NCBI GenBank assembly: GCA_031262465.1
Contig: JAISHQ010000103.1
Location: 1 to 47,478, forward strand
Direction of reading: 5' to 3'
DNA from: Rikenellaceae bacterium
GTDB lineage: Bacteria > Bacteroidota > Bacteroidia > Bacteroidales > Rikenellaceae
Length of the DNA stretch: 47,478 bases
Position 1 is the stretch's first letter. Every line of letters begins with the position of its first letter. The position numbers and the translations under genes were made by a program. Shown piece by piece: positions 17,322 through 26,211 of this stretch. The notes below the pieces were generated by a model. The model did no database searches, had not been told where the DNA came from, and saw only the letters and a program-made list of their open reading frames with translations.

Positions 17322-18121
17322 TGCGGAAATGGATCATGACCCTCGCCCTGCTCGCGATGGGGCAGGTGCTTTTCGGGCAACTGCTTCCCGAACGGCGCAA
17401 GGTGCGACAAGGCAACCGCGAGTACGCCCGCGAAAATTACGTAGAAGCCGAGTCGCGTTACATGGGCGCGCTCTCGAAAAACCCCGCCTCTTACGAGGGC
17501 AATTTCAACTTGGGCACGGCTCTTTACAAACAGGGACGCTTTGCCGAGGCCGAAGAGCGTTTTGGGCAGTTATCTCAAGTGCCTTACCTGCCCGAAACGT
17601 GGGCGCAGACGCTTTACAATCAGGGAAATGCACAGGTTTCGCAGTACAAGACAGGGGGCGATAAAGAGAAGTTGAAAGGGGCGTTGGAGGCTTATAAACA
17701 GTCGTTGCGCATCAACCCGAACGACCAGGAGGCGAAATTTAATTTGGCTTACGTCCAAAAACTGCTCGAAGACGAAGAGGGCGGTGGTGGCGGCGGAAAC
17801 GACGACCAAAACCAAGATCAGGATCAGGATCAAAACCAAGATCAACAGAACCAAGACCAAAATCAGGATCAGCAAAATCAAGATCAGAACCAAGATCAAC
17901 AAGATCAAAATCAGGATCAGCAGGATCAAGACCAAAATCAGGATTCCGGCGATCCGAACGAACAACAGGGCGAGGGTCAGCAACCGCCCCCGCAAGGGCA
18001 AATGAGCCGCGAGGAGGCCGAACAACTGCTCAGCGCCTTGCAAAACAGCGAAGACCAGACCCGCGAAAAGGTCGATGCCCAACAGGCAGCTGTTGTACAA
18101 AAGTCAGGTAAGAATTGGTAG
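17318..18121 (+). CDS. batC: BatC-like TPR protein with Asp/Gln/Asn tail (bat operon)
   Basis: The 267-residue protein has a signal peptide (MMRKWIMTLALLAMGQVLFG), then TPR units (VRQGNREYARENYVEAESRY, GNFNLGTALYKQGRFAEAEE, and ALEAYKQSLRINPNDQEAKFNLAY). A Gly6 linker and a low-complexity Asp/Gln/Asn tract (161-209) follow, then a short helical end. BatC normally follows batB; here it precedes batA. A strong AAGGAGG sequence lies just before the start, which overlaps the upstream stop by 4 nt. Confidence 0.82.
   Translation: MMRKWIMTLALLAMGQVLFGQLLPERRKVRQGNREYARENYVEAESRYMGALSKNPASYEGNFNLGTALYKQGRFAEAEERFGQLSQVPYLPETWAQTLYNQGNAQVSQYKTGGDKEKLKGALEAYKQSLRINPNDQEAKFNLAYVQKLLEDEEGGGGGGNDDQNQDQDQDQNQDQQNQDQNQDQQNQDQNQDQQDQNQDQQDQDQNQDSGDPNEQQGEGQQPPPQGQMSREEAEQLLSALQNSEDQTREKVDAQQAAVVQKSGKNW
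17798..17944 (+). repeat. Hexanucleotide-type tandem repeat encoding the Asp/Gln/Asn tract
   Basis: About 147 bp of imperfect 6-nt units, mostly CAGGAT, CAAGAT and CAAAAC, encode (Asp/Gln/Asn)n in frame. Because the unit is a multiple of three, slippage would change tract length without breaking the gene. Confidence 0.85.
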
Positions 18122-18125
18122 AAAG

Positions 18126-19124
18126 ATGATTTCATTTGAAAAAATAGCCAATCCGCAACTCCTGTGGCTCCTGTTGGTGCTGGTGCCGTTAGTGGCCTAT
18201 TATGTCTATCGCAATCGGCAAGGGGGTGCGGCCATACAGGTCTCCTCGACCCAGGGGCTTGAGGGGTTGACCCGTACCGCAAAATATTACCTGCGGCACC
18301 TCCCCTTTGTCCTGCGTTGCGCGGCGATTGCTCTGCTGATTGTCGCTTTGGCACGTCCGCAAACATCCGAATCGAACGAGACCTCAACCGCCGAGGGGAT
18401 CGACATCATGATGGCACTCGACATTTCGGGCAGTATGTTGGCGCGCGACTTCCGCCCCGACCGTATCACGGCGGCCAAAGAGATCACCCAAAACTTCATC
18501 AACGACCGCCCGAACGACCGGATTGGGCTGGTCGTCTTTGCCGGCGAAGCCTTTACCCAAAGTCCGTTGACCACCGATAAGGCGACGCTCATCACCCTGC
18601 TGAGCCGCGTGAGGGAGGGGATGATCGACGACGGGACGGCCATCGGCAACGGCTTGGCCACGGCGGTCAACCGGCTGAGGAAGAGCAGTGCGGCGAGCAA
18701 AGTCATTATCCTGCTCACCGACGGGGTCAACAACAGCGGGCAGGTGGCTCCGCTGACCGCCGCCGAGATTGCGCAGACTTTCGGCATCCGGGTCTACACG
18801 ATCGGCATCGGAACGACCGGCATGGCACCCACCCCGGCCATCGACGGCTATGGGCGGATCACCTACATACAGGCTCCGGTGGAGATCGACGAAGAAATCT
18901 TGACCCAAATTTCACAGATGACCGGTGGGCAATATTTTCGAGCCACGGACAACGACAAGCTCCGGACGATTTACGAGGAGATCAACCAGTTGGAGAAGAC
19001 CCAAATCGAGGTCGACAGCCAAACCCGCTGGTTCGAGCGGTTTATGCCCTTTGCCTTGGCGGCGTTGGCATTGGTTGTTCTGGAGTTATTATTAAGATAT
19101 TTTTACTTTAGAAGGATACCTTAA
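18126..19124 (+). CDS. batA: BatA, vWA-domain membrane protein
   Basis: The 332-residue protein has two N-terminal transmembrane helices (LLWLLLVLVPLVAYYVY and FVLRCAAIALLIVAL). The vWA domain has an intact MIDAS motif DISGS (99-103), a later Thr in LTTDKAT and Asp in LLTDGVNNSG. A C-terminal helix (FALAALALVVLELLLRYFY) returns to the membrane. BatA is part of the aerotolerance complex of Bacteroides. It is placed after the TPR gene and 6 bp before batB. Confidence 0.93.
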   Translation: MISFEKIANPQLLWLLLVLVPLVAYYVYRNRQGGAAIQVSSTQGLEGLTRTAKYYLRHLPFVLRCAAIALLIVALARPQTSESNETSTAEGIDIMMALDISGSMLARDFRPDRITAAKEITQNFINDRPNDRIGLVVFAGEAFTQSPLTTDKATLITLLSRVREGMIDDGTAIGNGLATAVNRLRKSSAASKVIILLTDGVNNSGQVAPLTAAEIAQTFGIRVYTIGIGTTGMAPTPAIDGYGRITYIQAPVEIDEEILTQISQMTGGQYFRATDNDKLRTIYEEINQLEKTQIEVDSQTRWFERFMPFALAALALVVLELLLRYFYFRRIP

Positions 19125-19130
19125 CGGCCT

Positions 19131-20147
19131 ATGTTTAGATTTGGAACACCCGACGCTTTTTGGCTCCTGTTGCTCGTCCCCGGGTTGGTGGCGGCCTATT
19201 GGGGCTATGTCCGCGCGCGGCGGCGGCGGTTGGCTCGTTTCGGCAACCCGGAGACGATAGCCCAGCTGATGCCCGAGGCCTCGCCAAGACGCATCCGCCG
19301 CAAATTCACCCTGATCCTGTTGGCCGTGGTCGCTGTGGTCGTGGCGTTGGCGCGCCCCCAATTCGGGTCGAAACTCAAGGAGGTTTCGAGCCGGGGGGTC
19401 GAGATCATGATCGCCGTCGACGTGTCGAACAGTATGTTGGCCGAAGATTTTCAGCCCAGCCGCCTCGAACGCACCAAGCTGGCCATCGACCGGCTGATCG
19501 AACAGCTCCGCGAAGACCGCATCGGGCTGATTGTCTTTGCGGGCGATGCCTATGTGCAACTTCCCATCACCTCGGATTATGTGGCCGCGCGCAATTTTGC
19601 CCGCCACCTTTCGCCCAACATGGTCAGCCGTCAGGGTACGGCCATGGGGGCGGCGATCGACCTGGCCAGCCTCTCGTTCTCCTCGGGCAGTGAGGGGGGG
19701 CGCATCCTGATCCTGATCTCCGACGGCGAGAACCACGAGGACGACCCCGTGGCCGCCGCCCAGCAAGCCGCCGAAAAGGGGATCAAAATCTACACAATCG
19801 GAATCGGCACCGACCAGGGGGCACCCATTCTGATCGGTGGCGATTACATCACCGACGAGCAGGGCAACATGGTGGTCAGCCGCTTGGACGAAGCGCTGTT
19901 GGAGCAGATCGCCGGGGTGACGGGCGGAGCTTACATCCGCGCGACCAACCGCAGTATCGGGCTGGACGAAATTGTCCAGCAGATCAACGAGGTGGAAAAA
20001 AAGGAGCTTACCCAACAAATTTTCGAGGATTACAACGAGCAGTTCCAATACCTGTTAGCTATCGCGCTGGCTTTGCTGGTATTAGAGAGCCTGATTATAC
20101 CGAGAAAAAATAGGGTGCTCTCCCGCTTCAACATCTTCAAGTCATGA
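19131..20147 (+). CDS. batB: BatB, vWA-domain membrane protein
   Basis: The 338-residue paralogue of BatA has the same layout: N-terminal helices (AFWLLLLVPGLVAAYWGY and LILLAVVAVVVALA), a MIDAS motif DVSNS (97-101), LISDGENHEDD, and a C-terminal helix (LLAIALALLVLESLII). Its TGA stop overlaps the ATG of the deformylase gene. batD and batE, which usually follow, are not here. Confidence 0.93.
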   Translation: MFRFGTPDAFWLLLLVPGLVAAYWGYVRARRRRLARFGNPETIAQLMPEASPRRIRRKFTLILLAVVAVVVALARPQFGSKLKEVSSRGVEIMIAVDVSNSMLAEDFQPSRLERTKLAIDRLIEQLREDRIGLIVFAGDAYVQLPITSDYVAARNFARHLSPNMVSRQGTAMGAAIDLASLSFSSGSEGGRILILISDGENHEDDPVAAAQQAAEKGIKIYTIGIGTDQGAPILIGGDYITDEQGNMVVSRLDEALLEQIAGVTGGAYIRATNRSIGLDEIVQQINEVEKKELTQQIFEDYNEQFQYLLAIALALLVLESLIIPRKNRVLSRFNIFKS

Positions 20148-20680
20148 AAAACGACACTTTTACGGCCGAAGAGCGGCAGTTGATCGGTAGGTCGGCCGAG
20201 GCGGGGGTCATGCGTGTGCTGAAAAGCGACTGTGAGGCCGATTCGTTGCAACTGCGCGAGCTTTCCCTGCCGTTGACCGCCGAAGACCTGCAATCGGAGA
20301 CTTACACCGTGCTGAAAGCGCGGATGCTGGCCACGGTCAACGACCCCGACAACGAGGGGGTGGGCATTGCCGCGCCGCAGGTTGGTATTCGCAAACAGCT
20401 GATCGCTGTGGAACGCCACGATCGCCCGGAACCTGAGTTTGCCTTCTATGCTAACCCCCGGATCGAACGTTATTCGGAAGAAAAAGCCCTCGGCCGGGAA
20501 GGTTGTCTGTCGGTGCCCAATCGCACGGAGGCCGTTCCGCGCTCGACGGCGATCGTCATCTCTTACCTCGACGAGCAGAGCGGCCAGCGGGTCGAAGAGA
20601 CAGTCGAGGGCTTTACGGCAGTCATCTTTCAGCACGAAATCGACCACCTCGCGGGCATCCTCTACATCGACCGCAAATGA
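20144..20680 (+). CDS. def: Peptide deformylase homologue at the end of the bat operon
   Basis: The 178-residue protein retains all three deformylase motifs: GVGIAAPQVG (72-81), EGCLSVP with the metal-binding Cys121, and QHEIDHL with His164, Glu165 and His168. The N-terminal 45 residues differ from housekeeping Def and resemble the second Bacteroidota paralogue. It should remove formyl groups from nascent peptides, but a specialised substrate is possible. It overlaps batB by 4 nt (ATGA), so expression should follow the bat genes. Confidence 0.87.
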   Translation: MKNDTFTAEERQLIGRSAEAGVMRVLKSDCEADSLQLRELSLPLTAEDLQSETYTVLKARMLATVNDPDNEGVGIAAPQVGIRKQLIAVERHDRPEPEFAFYANPRIERYSEEKALGREGCLSVPNRTEAVPRSTAIVISYLDEQSGQRVEETVEGFTAVIFQHEIDHLAGILYIDRK

Positions 20681-20784
20681 ATTATAAATTATTAATTATG
20701 AATTATTTATCTTTGCTCGGCCTTGCTTTTTTTGCGCGGCAAAGCCCCCATTCATAATTCATAATTCATAATTCATAATTAAAA
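20681..20784. repeat. AT-rich inverted repeat with TTCATAA heptamer array
   Basis: An ATTATAAATTATTAATTATG-like arm (20682-20707) faces about four TTCATAA units (20751-20780), so the block can fold into a long AT stem around a GC-richer core. The short frames through it are translations of the repeat. The first FKBP gene's promoter box follows at once. Confidence 0.7.
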
Positions 20785-20788
20785 TAAC

Positions 20789-20796
20789 TACCTTTG
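20789..20796 (+). promoter_or_regulatory. -7 box of the FKBP gene pair
   Basis: TACCTTTG matches the consensus, 20 nt before the ATG at 20817. No clear TTTG upstream box is visible in the heptamer array. Confidence 0.55.
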
Positions 20797-20816
20797 ACAC
20801 GAAACAACCGAAAAGA

Positions 20817-21380
20817 ATGAACGGTCTGCGATACATACGATATACGCTTTTGCTCCTGTCGGTGCTTTTTTGGCGTTGTTCGGACGATCCGGAGATCGAC
20901 ATTCCGGCTCAGCGGGAGGCGTTTCAAAAATACATGGAGAGCCTCACCGAAAGCCCCGATGCGACCTTGTTGCGTGACCACAACCTTTTTCGCATTGTTC
21001 CGTGGCCGGGACAGGAGGGGGCAAAGCGAGTCGCCGGTGGCAATGCGGTGACCATCGAATACACGGGTTATCTGTTTAGTGCGAGCGGCACGCTCGGCTA
21101 TGGGCGGGGCAACCTGTTCGCCACGAATAACCCGACGCTGGCCGTCGAATCGGGATTGGTCGAAGACCCTGTGGTTCTGCCGCCGGAGAACCTGACCTTT
21201 CGGCAGGGCGCGGGCGAAGTGTTGCGGGGGATCGACCTCGGGGTTGAAGGAGCCGCACTGGCCGACACGCTGTTGCTCTACCTGACCTCGGATTTGGCCT
21301 ATGGCGAGCAGAGCGTCGGCTTTTTGGAAGTGGGAACGCCGGTTGTTTTTGAGGTGATTATTAAAGAGATAAACGAATAG
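20817..21380 (+). CDS. FKBP-type peptidyl-prolyl isomerase lipoprotein (single domain)
   Basis: The 187-residue protein has a hydrophobic N-terminus ending SVLFWRC, so Cys21 is a likely lipidation site. The mature part has an FKBP core: VTIEYTGYLFSASGT, RQGAGEVLRGIDLGVEGAALADT and AYGEQSVG...VFEVIIKEI. It would assist proline isomerisation in envelope proteins. The stop TAG is followed directly by repeat fragment E, and a second FKBP lipoprotein gene starts 35 nt later. Confidence 0.85.
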   Translation: MNGLRYIRYTLLLLSVLFWRCSDDPEIDIPAQREAFQKYMESLTESPDATLLRDHNLFRIVPWPGQEGAKRVAGGNAVTIEYTGYLFSASGTLGYGRGNLFATNNPTLAVESGLVEDPVVLPPENLTFRQGAGEVLRGIDLGVEGAALADTLLLYLTSDLAYGEQSVGFLEVGTPVVFEVIIKEINE

Positions 21381-21403
21381 GGAACTTCGAAAAGTCCAAA
21401 ATA
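21380..21403 (+). repeat. 3'-UTR element, fragment E (5' end only)
   Basis: GGAACTTCGAAAAGTCCAAA, about 24 nt, matches the first arm of the element (compare copy H). The rest is missing. It again starts at the stop codon of the gene in front and in sense orientation. Confidence 0.75.
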
Positions 21404-21415
21404 TATTGAGTTCTG

Positions 21416-22486
21416 ATGAAAAAAACGATTTGCTATATCTCCCTGCTCTTCGTCTTGGCGATCGCCGCTGTTTCGTGCGCTGACCAGAACGAATTCGACA
21501 CCAGCGCCTTCCGCAAAGGTGCTTTTGACCGGTGGATGGAAAAATACCACCCGGGGATTCCCCGGCTGACCGGACAAAACGCCGGTATTTACATGGAGTG
21601 GCTGGAGCGCGGCCCCGAAAAGAGCCGATTGCGGGAGGGCTATTGGTTCCTGCTCGACTATACCGCCCGGGAGCAGAACGGCGATGTGTTTTACACCCGC
21701 TCGGGGGCGGTGGCGCACCAGATTTTCGGAGCCTCGTTCGATTATTCGGTGCATTATGTGCCGGAACAGATTCAGTATAAGCCCGACTCGCTGATGTATT
21801 ACTATGCGCAGGGGCAGATTCGGGCGTTGAGCCTGATGAACGAGGGTGACTCGGTACGGCTTTACCTCCCGCCCAGTCAGGGCTTTTGGGGCGGTTTCGG
21901 ATTTACGTACAGCACGGAGAGCCATTTCGGCTATTCGCCCTCGGCGTCTTACCTCTCTCCGGACAGGGGGATGATCGTCGATATGCGCCTCAATCGAATC
22001 ATCAAGGATATTTACCTCTATGAACGGGAAGAGGTGGAACGCTATGCGGCAGAGAAGTTCGGGATCACCAATCCGGCCGACTCTGTGGTGTTAGGGGTTT
22101 ACGCCAAAAAAACGGTCGAAAACCCGGCCGGTGAGGCGGTCAAAGCCGGTTCGGTCGTCGACATTTTCTATGCAGGCCGCTTTTTGGACGGGCACGTTTT
22201 CGATACCAACGACACCGAGGTAGGCGAGGAAAATCACGTGTCGGCCTCCGGCAGTTCGCTAACGGTCGTCGTGGGTGCTGCGAGCGTGATTCCGGCTATG
22301 GATGCCGTTCTGTTGGGGATGCGCGCCGGTGAACGGGCCACGTTTGTGACCGTCTCCGATCAGGCCTATGGCATGAATGGCTCCACGAACGAGACTTACG
22401 GCTATGTCGTCATCCCTCCCTATACGCCGCTGGTTTTTGACATTTATGTCGAAAGTGTCGAGAATGTCGAAGAAGAGGACTCCTAA
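21416..22486 (+). CDS. FKBP-type peptidyl-prolyl isomerase lipoprotein (two domains)
   Basis: The 356-residue lipoprotein (signal ending AAVSC) has two FKBP-like regions. The first, near 75-190, is degenerate (FLLDYTAREQNGDVFYTRS). The second, near 250-350, is better conserved: VVDIFYAGRFLDGHVFDTN, MDAVLLGMRAGERATFVTVSDQAYG and PLVFDIYVESV. It is probably periplasm-facing and co-transcribed with the previous FKBP gene. The last residues and stop codon (GACTCCTAA) lie within repeat copy F. Confidence 0.85.
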   Translation: MKKTICYISLLFVLAIAAVSCADQNEFDTSAFRKGAFDRWMEKYHPGIPRLTGQNAGIYMEWLERGPEKSRLREGYWFLLDYTAREQNGDVFYTRSGAVAHQIFGASFDYSVHYVPEQIQYKPDSLMYYYAQGQIRALSLMNEGDSVRLYLPPSQGFWGGFGFTYSTESHFGYSPSASYLSPDRGMIVDMRLNRIIKDIYLYEREEVERYAAEKFGITNPADSVVLGVYAKKTVENPAGEAVKAGSVVDIFYAGRFLDGHVFDTNDTEVGEENHVSASGSSLTVVVGAASVIPAMDAVLLGMRAGERATFVTVSDQAYGMNGSTNETYGYVVIPPYTPLVFDIYVESVENVEEEDS

Positions 22487-22595
22487 AAATCCAAAATACT
22501 GCGTTACGCTCCCTCTGAAAAATGCTCGAGTACTAATGTACACTGCGCTTTTTCTTCGGTCGCAAGCCTTGTCTTTTGAATTTTTAGAAGCCCTC
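22477..22595 (+). repeat. 3'-UTR element, copy F (after the FKBP gene)
   Basis: Sense copy that supplies the FKBP stop codon. The inner stem is GAAAAA/TTTTTC and the apical hairpin GTACTAATGTAC keeps its 4-bp stem although the loop is shorter. A terminator follows at 22625. Confidence 0.9.
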
Positions 22596-22624
22596 TGACC
22601 AAGAGGGTACACACAAATAGCATC

Positions 22625-22655
22625 GGGGCTTTTCCGTATGGGAAAGCCCCTTTTT
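22625..22655 (+). terminator. Intrinsic terminator after the FKBP genes
   Basis: GGGGCTTTTCC / GGGAAAGCCCC with a GTAT loop is followed by TTTTTG. It lies 30 nt past repeat copy F, which places the repeat inside the transcript. Confidence 0.88.
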
Positions 22656-22671
22656 GTTTTCTAAAAAGTAT

Positions 22672-22679
22672 TATCTTTG
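22672..22679 (+). promoter_or_regulatory. -7 box of ileS
   Basis: TATCTTTG fits TAnnTTTG, 36 nt before the ileS start. A TTTTTG sits 15 bp upstream, inside the terminator T-run. Confidence 0.6.
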
Positions 22680-22714
22680 TACCCTTATTTTGAAAGCTCT
22701 AAAAATCAGAACCG

Positions 22715-25700
22715 ATGAAATTTAAAGAATACAAAGGCCTCGATCTGACCGCTATCAACCGGCAGGTGCGCGAGCAGTGGGAAAAAGAGGATACTTTCCA
22801 CCAAAGCATTTCCACCCGCGAGGGACGGCCTGCCTTTGTGTTTTACGAAGGGCCTCCGTCGGCCAATGGCACACCGGGCATCCACCACGTGATGGCTCGG
22901 ACGATCAAAGACGTGATTTGCCGCTATAAAACACAACGCAATTTCCGGGTTCATCGCAAAGCGGGCTGGGACACCCACGGGCTTCCGGTCGAATTGGGTG
23001 TGGAGAAAAAACTCGGCATCACCAAAGAGGACATCGGCACCAAAATATCCATCGAGGAGTACAACCGCATCTGCCGCGAGGCGGTCATGGAGTTTACCGA
23101 CCAATGGGAGGAGCTGACCCGCATGATGGGCTATTGGGTCAACATGGACGACCCCTATATCACCTACAAAAACAAATACATTGAGACCCTGTGGTGGATG
23201 CTCAAGGAGCTGTTCAATCAGGGGTTGCTTTATAAGGGATATACGATTCAGCCCTATTCGCCCGCCGCAGGCACGGGTTTGAGCACCCACGAGCTGAATC
23301 AGCCGGGCTGTTATCGCGACGTGAAGGACACGACGGCCACGGTGCAATTCTCCGTCGTGCGCAACGCCGAATCCGAAGACCTGTTCGCCAAAGCCGGAGT
23401 GGATAATATCTCTTTCATCGCTTGGACAACCACCCCGTGGACCCTGCCCTCGAACACGGCTCTGGCTGTCGGGCCACAGATCACCTACGCGATGGTGAAA
23501 ACCTTCAACCCCTATTCGCACGAGCCGGTGACCGTTATTCTGGCCAAAGAACGGCTTGCGGCCTATTTCAGCGCCAAAGCCGACGGGATTTCGTTGGTCG
23601 ATTACGACCGCAACGGCAAGGTGATCCCTTATGAAATCGTGGGCGAGTACGAGGGTGCGGCACTTGAGGGCATCCGATACGAGCAACTGATCCCGTGGGT
23701 GAAGCCAGCGGGCGACGCTTTTCGGGTGATTACCGGCGACTTCGTGACCACCGAGGACGGTACGGGGATTGTACACATCGCGCCGACCTTTGGGGCCGAC
23801 GACGACCGGGTGGCCAAAGCGGCCAAAATCGCGCCGCTGTTTTTGGTCGACAAGGCGGGCAAAAACCAGCCGATGGTCGACCGCACGGGCAAATTCTTCC
23901 GGATCGAAGACCTCGACCCCGATTTTGTAAAGAATCAGGTTGATACCGCGCTGTACGGCCAGTACGCCGGTAAATTTGTGAAAAACGCCTACGACCCGGC
24001 CAAAGGGGAACAGGACGAGACCCTCGATGTGGAGATTGCCCTGATGCTCAAGGCCGACGGGCAGGCTTTCAAGATCGAGAAACATACCCACAACTACCCC
24101 CACTGCTGGCGCACGGACAAACCGGTGCTCTACTACCCGCTCGACTCGTGGTTTATCCGAACCACGGCGCTCAAGAAGCGGATGATCGAGCTGAACAAGA
24201 CGATCTATTGGAAACCCGAGTCGACCGGTTCGGGGCGTTTCGGCAAGTGGCTGGAAAACCTCTTGGATTGGAACCTCTCCCGCTCGCGCTATTGGGGTAC
24301 GCCGTTGCCGATTTGGGCCACGGAGGATTACAGCGAGCTGAAGTGCATCGGCTCGGTGGCCGAACTGAAGGCCGAAATCGACCGCTCGGTCGCCGCTGGG
24401 TTCATGAGCGAAAATCCGTTGGCTAATTTTCAAGAGGGCGACTTTTCGGAGGAAAATTACGACACGCTCGACCTGCACCGCCCTTATGTCGACAACATTG
24501 TGCTGGTCTCGGACAAAGGCAACAGTATGCGGCGCGAAAGCGACCTGATCGACGTTTGGTTCGACTCGGGAGCCATGCCCTATGCGCAGGTACACTATCC
24601 GTTCGAGGTGAGCGGTGCGGCGTTCGACGAAATTTATCCCGCCGACTTCATTGCCGAGGGGGTCGACCAGACACGCGGTTGGTTCTTTACCCTGCACGCG
24701 CTGGCGACCATGCTCTTCGACTCGGTGGCCTTCAAAAACATCATCTCCAACGGCTTGGTGCTCGACAAAAACGGCAACAAGATGTCGAAACGGTTGGGCA
24801 ACGGGGTCGACCCCTTTGTGACGCTGGAAAAATATGGCTCGGACGCTGTGCGCTGGTACATGGTGACCAACTCCCAGCCGTGGGACAACCTCAAATTCGA
24901 CGAGGACGGCGTGGACGAAGTACGACGGAAATTCTTCGGAACGCTCTACAACACATACAGTTTCTTCGCCTTGTACGCCAACGTCGACGGTTTTACGGGC
25001 GCGGAGCCACAGGTTCCGGTGGCCGAGCGACCGGAGATCGACCGGTGGATCATCTCCCTGCTCAACACGCTGGTGCAAGAGGTTACCCGCGCGTTGGACG
25101 ATTACGACATGACCACGGCCGGGCGGCTGATTCAGGATTTTGTGAACGAAAACCTGTCGAATTGGTACGTGCGCCTGAACCGCAAACGCTTTTGGGGCGG
25201 CGGCCTGACCGACGACAAACGGGCGGCCTATCAGACCTTATATACTTGTTTAGAAACTGTTTCGATGCTCTCCGCACCCTTTGCGCCCTTTATCTCCGAT
25301 CAGATTTTCCGCGACCTCAACGCGGTCAGCGGTCGCCACGCCGAGGGTTCGGTACACCTGACTCTCTTCCCCGAAGTGGACGAATCGCTGATCTGCCCGG
25401 CGTTGGAAGAGCGGATGGACATCGCCCAAAAAATCTCCTCGCTGGTGCTGGCTCTGCGCCGCAAGGTCAACATCAAGGTGCGCCAACCGCTGGCTCGACT
25501 GATGATTCCGGTGCTCGACCCGACGCTGAAAGAGAAGGTCGAAGCGGTGCGGGGGCTGATTCTCGGCGAGGTCAACATCAAAGAGATCGAATACGTCGAA
25601 GACGCAACGGGCATCATCACCAAGAAGATCAAGGCCAATTTCAAAACGCTCGGCCCCAAATACAGCAAGCAGATGAAGCAAATCTCGGCCGCCATTGCCG

Positions 25701-26146
25701 CTTTCTCTCAGGAGGAGATTGCCCAGCTGGAGCGGCAGGGCGAGTGGACGTTGACCATCGACGGCCAAGAGTTCCCGATCGGCCTGAGCGATGTGGAGAT
25801 CACCTCGCAGGATATGCCGGGCTGGTTGGTTGCCAGCGAGGGGCGGCTGACCGTTGCACTCGACATCAACCTGACCGACGAGCTGAAACAGGAGGGCGTG
25901 GCCCGCGAGCTGGTCAACCGCATTCAGAACCTCCGCAAGGAGTCGGGCTTTGAAGTGACCGACAAAATACGGGTCGCGCTCGAAAAAAACGAGGCAATAA
26001 ACGACGCGGTAACCCGTTATGGTACATATATTGCTTCGCAGGTGTTGGCTCTCGAGGTTCGATTGGCCGAGCCGGGAAGCCTCTCCGGCGCGCTGGAGGC
26101 GGAGATCGACGAGACACCGATCAGGCTGACCGTTGAAAAAATTTAA
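22715..26146 (+). CDS. ileS: Isoleucyl-tRNA synthetase
   Basis: The 1143-residue class I synthetase charges tRNA-Ile. It has the ATP-site sequence GTPGIHH near the N-terminus, the HIGH motif in the GIHH form seen in the long (type 2) bacterial/eukaryotic-like enzymes. The editing (CP1) domain includes FIAWTTTPWTLPSNTALAVG and TGIVHIAPTFGADD, and the second signature is KMSKRLGNG. A long C-terminal region follows the anticodon-binding helices. Type 2 IleRS is generally less sensitive to mupirocin. It is monocistronic with its own promoter. Confidence 0.97.
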   Translation: MKFKEYKGLDLTAINRQVREQWEKEDTFHQSISTREGRPAFVFYEGPPSANGTPGIHHVMARTIKDVICRYKTQRNFRVHRKAGWDTHGLPVELGVEKKLGITKEDIGTKISIEEYNRICREAVMEFTDQWEELTRMMGYWVNMDDPYITYKNKYIETLWWMLKELFNQGLLYKGYTIQPYSPAAGTGLSTHELNQPGCYRDVKDTTATVQFSVVRNAESEDLFAKAGVDNISFIAWTTTPWTLPSNTALAVGPQITYAMVKTFNPYSHEPVTVILAKERLAAYFSAKADGISLVDYDRNGKVIPYEIVGEYEGAALEGIRYEQLIPWVKPAGDAFRVITGDFVTTEDGTGIVHIAPTFGADDDRVAKAAKIAPLFLVDKAGKNQPMVDRTGKFFRIEDLDPDFVKNQVDTALYGQYAGKFVKNAYDPAKGEQDETLDVEIALMLKADGQAFKIEKHTHNYPHCWRTDKPVLYYPLDSWFIRTTALKKRMIELNKTIYWKPESTGSGRFGKWLENLLDWNLSRSRYWGTPLPIWATEDYSELKCIGSVAELKAEIDRSVAAGFMSENPLANFQEGDFSEENYDTLDLHRPYVDNIVLVSDKGNSMRRESDLIDVWFDSGAMPYAQVHYPFEVSGAAFDEIYPADFIAEGVDQTRGWFFTLHALATMLFDSVAFKNIISNGLVLDKNGNKMSKRLGNGVDPFVTLEKYGSDAVRWYMVTNSQPWDNLKFDEDGVDEVRRKFFGTLYNTYSFFALYANVDGFTGAEPQVPVAERPEIDRWIISLLNTLVQEVTRALDDYDMTTAGRLIQDFVNENLSNWYVRLNRKRFWGGGLTDDKRAAYQTLYTCLETVSMLSAPFAPFISDQIFRDLNAVSGRHAEGSVHLTLFPEVDESLICPALEERMDIAQKISSLVLALRRKVNIKVRQPLARLMIPVLDPTLKEKVEAVRGLILGEVNIKEIEYVEDATGIITKKIKANFKTLGPKYSKQMKQISAAIAAFSQEEIAQLERQGEWTLTIDGQEFPIGLSDVEITSQDMPGWLVASEGRLTVALDINLTDELKQEGVARELVNRIQNLRKESGFEVTDKIRVALEKNEAINDAVTRYGTYIASQVLALEVRLAEPGSLSGALEAEIDETPIRLTVEKI

Positions 26147-26177
26147 TAAAAGAGAGGGTTTTCATCAAAAAAATGAT

Positions 26178-26185
26178 TACCTTTA
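26178..26185 (+). promoter_or_regulatory. Possible -7 box of the dksA-like gene
   Basis: TACCTTTA is one base off the TAnnTTTG consensus, 26 nt before the ATG. Confidence 0.4.
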
Positions 26186-26211
26186 ATAACGTATTATAAA
26201 TAAGGATAACT

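Noticed and set aside
20678..20757. Small ORF beginning MNYKLLIMNYLSLL after the deformylase gene
   Set aside because: It is a translation of the AT-rich inverted repeat, a common artefact of such blocks, with no homology that I recognise.
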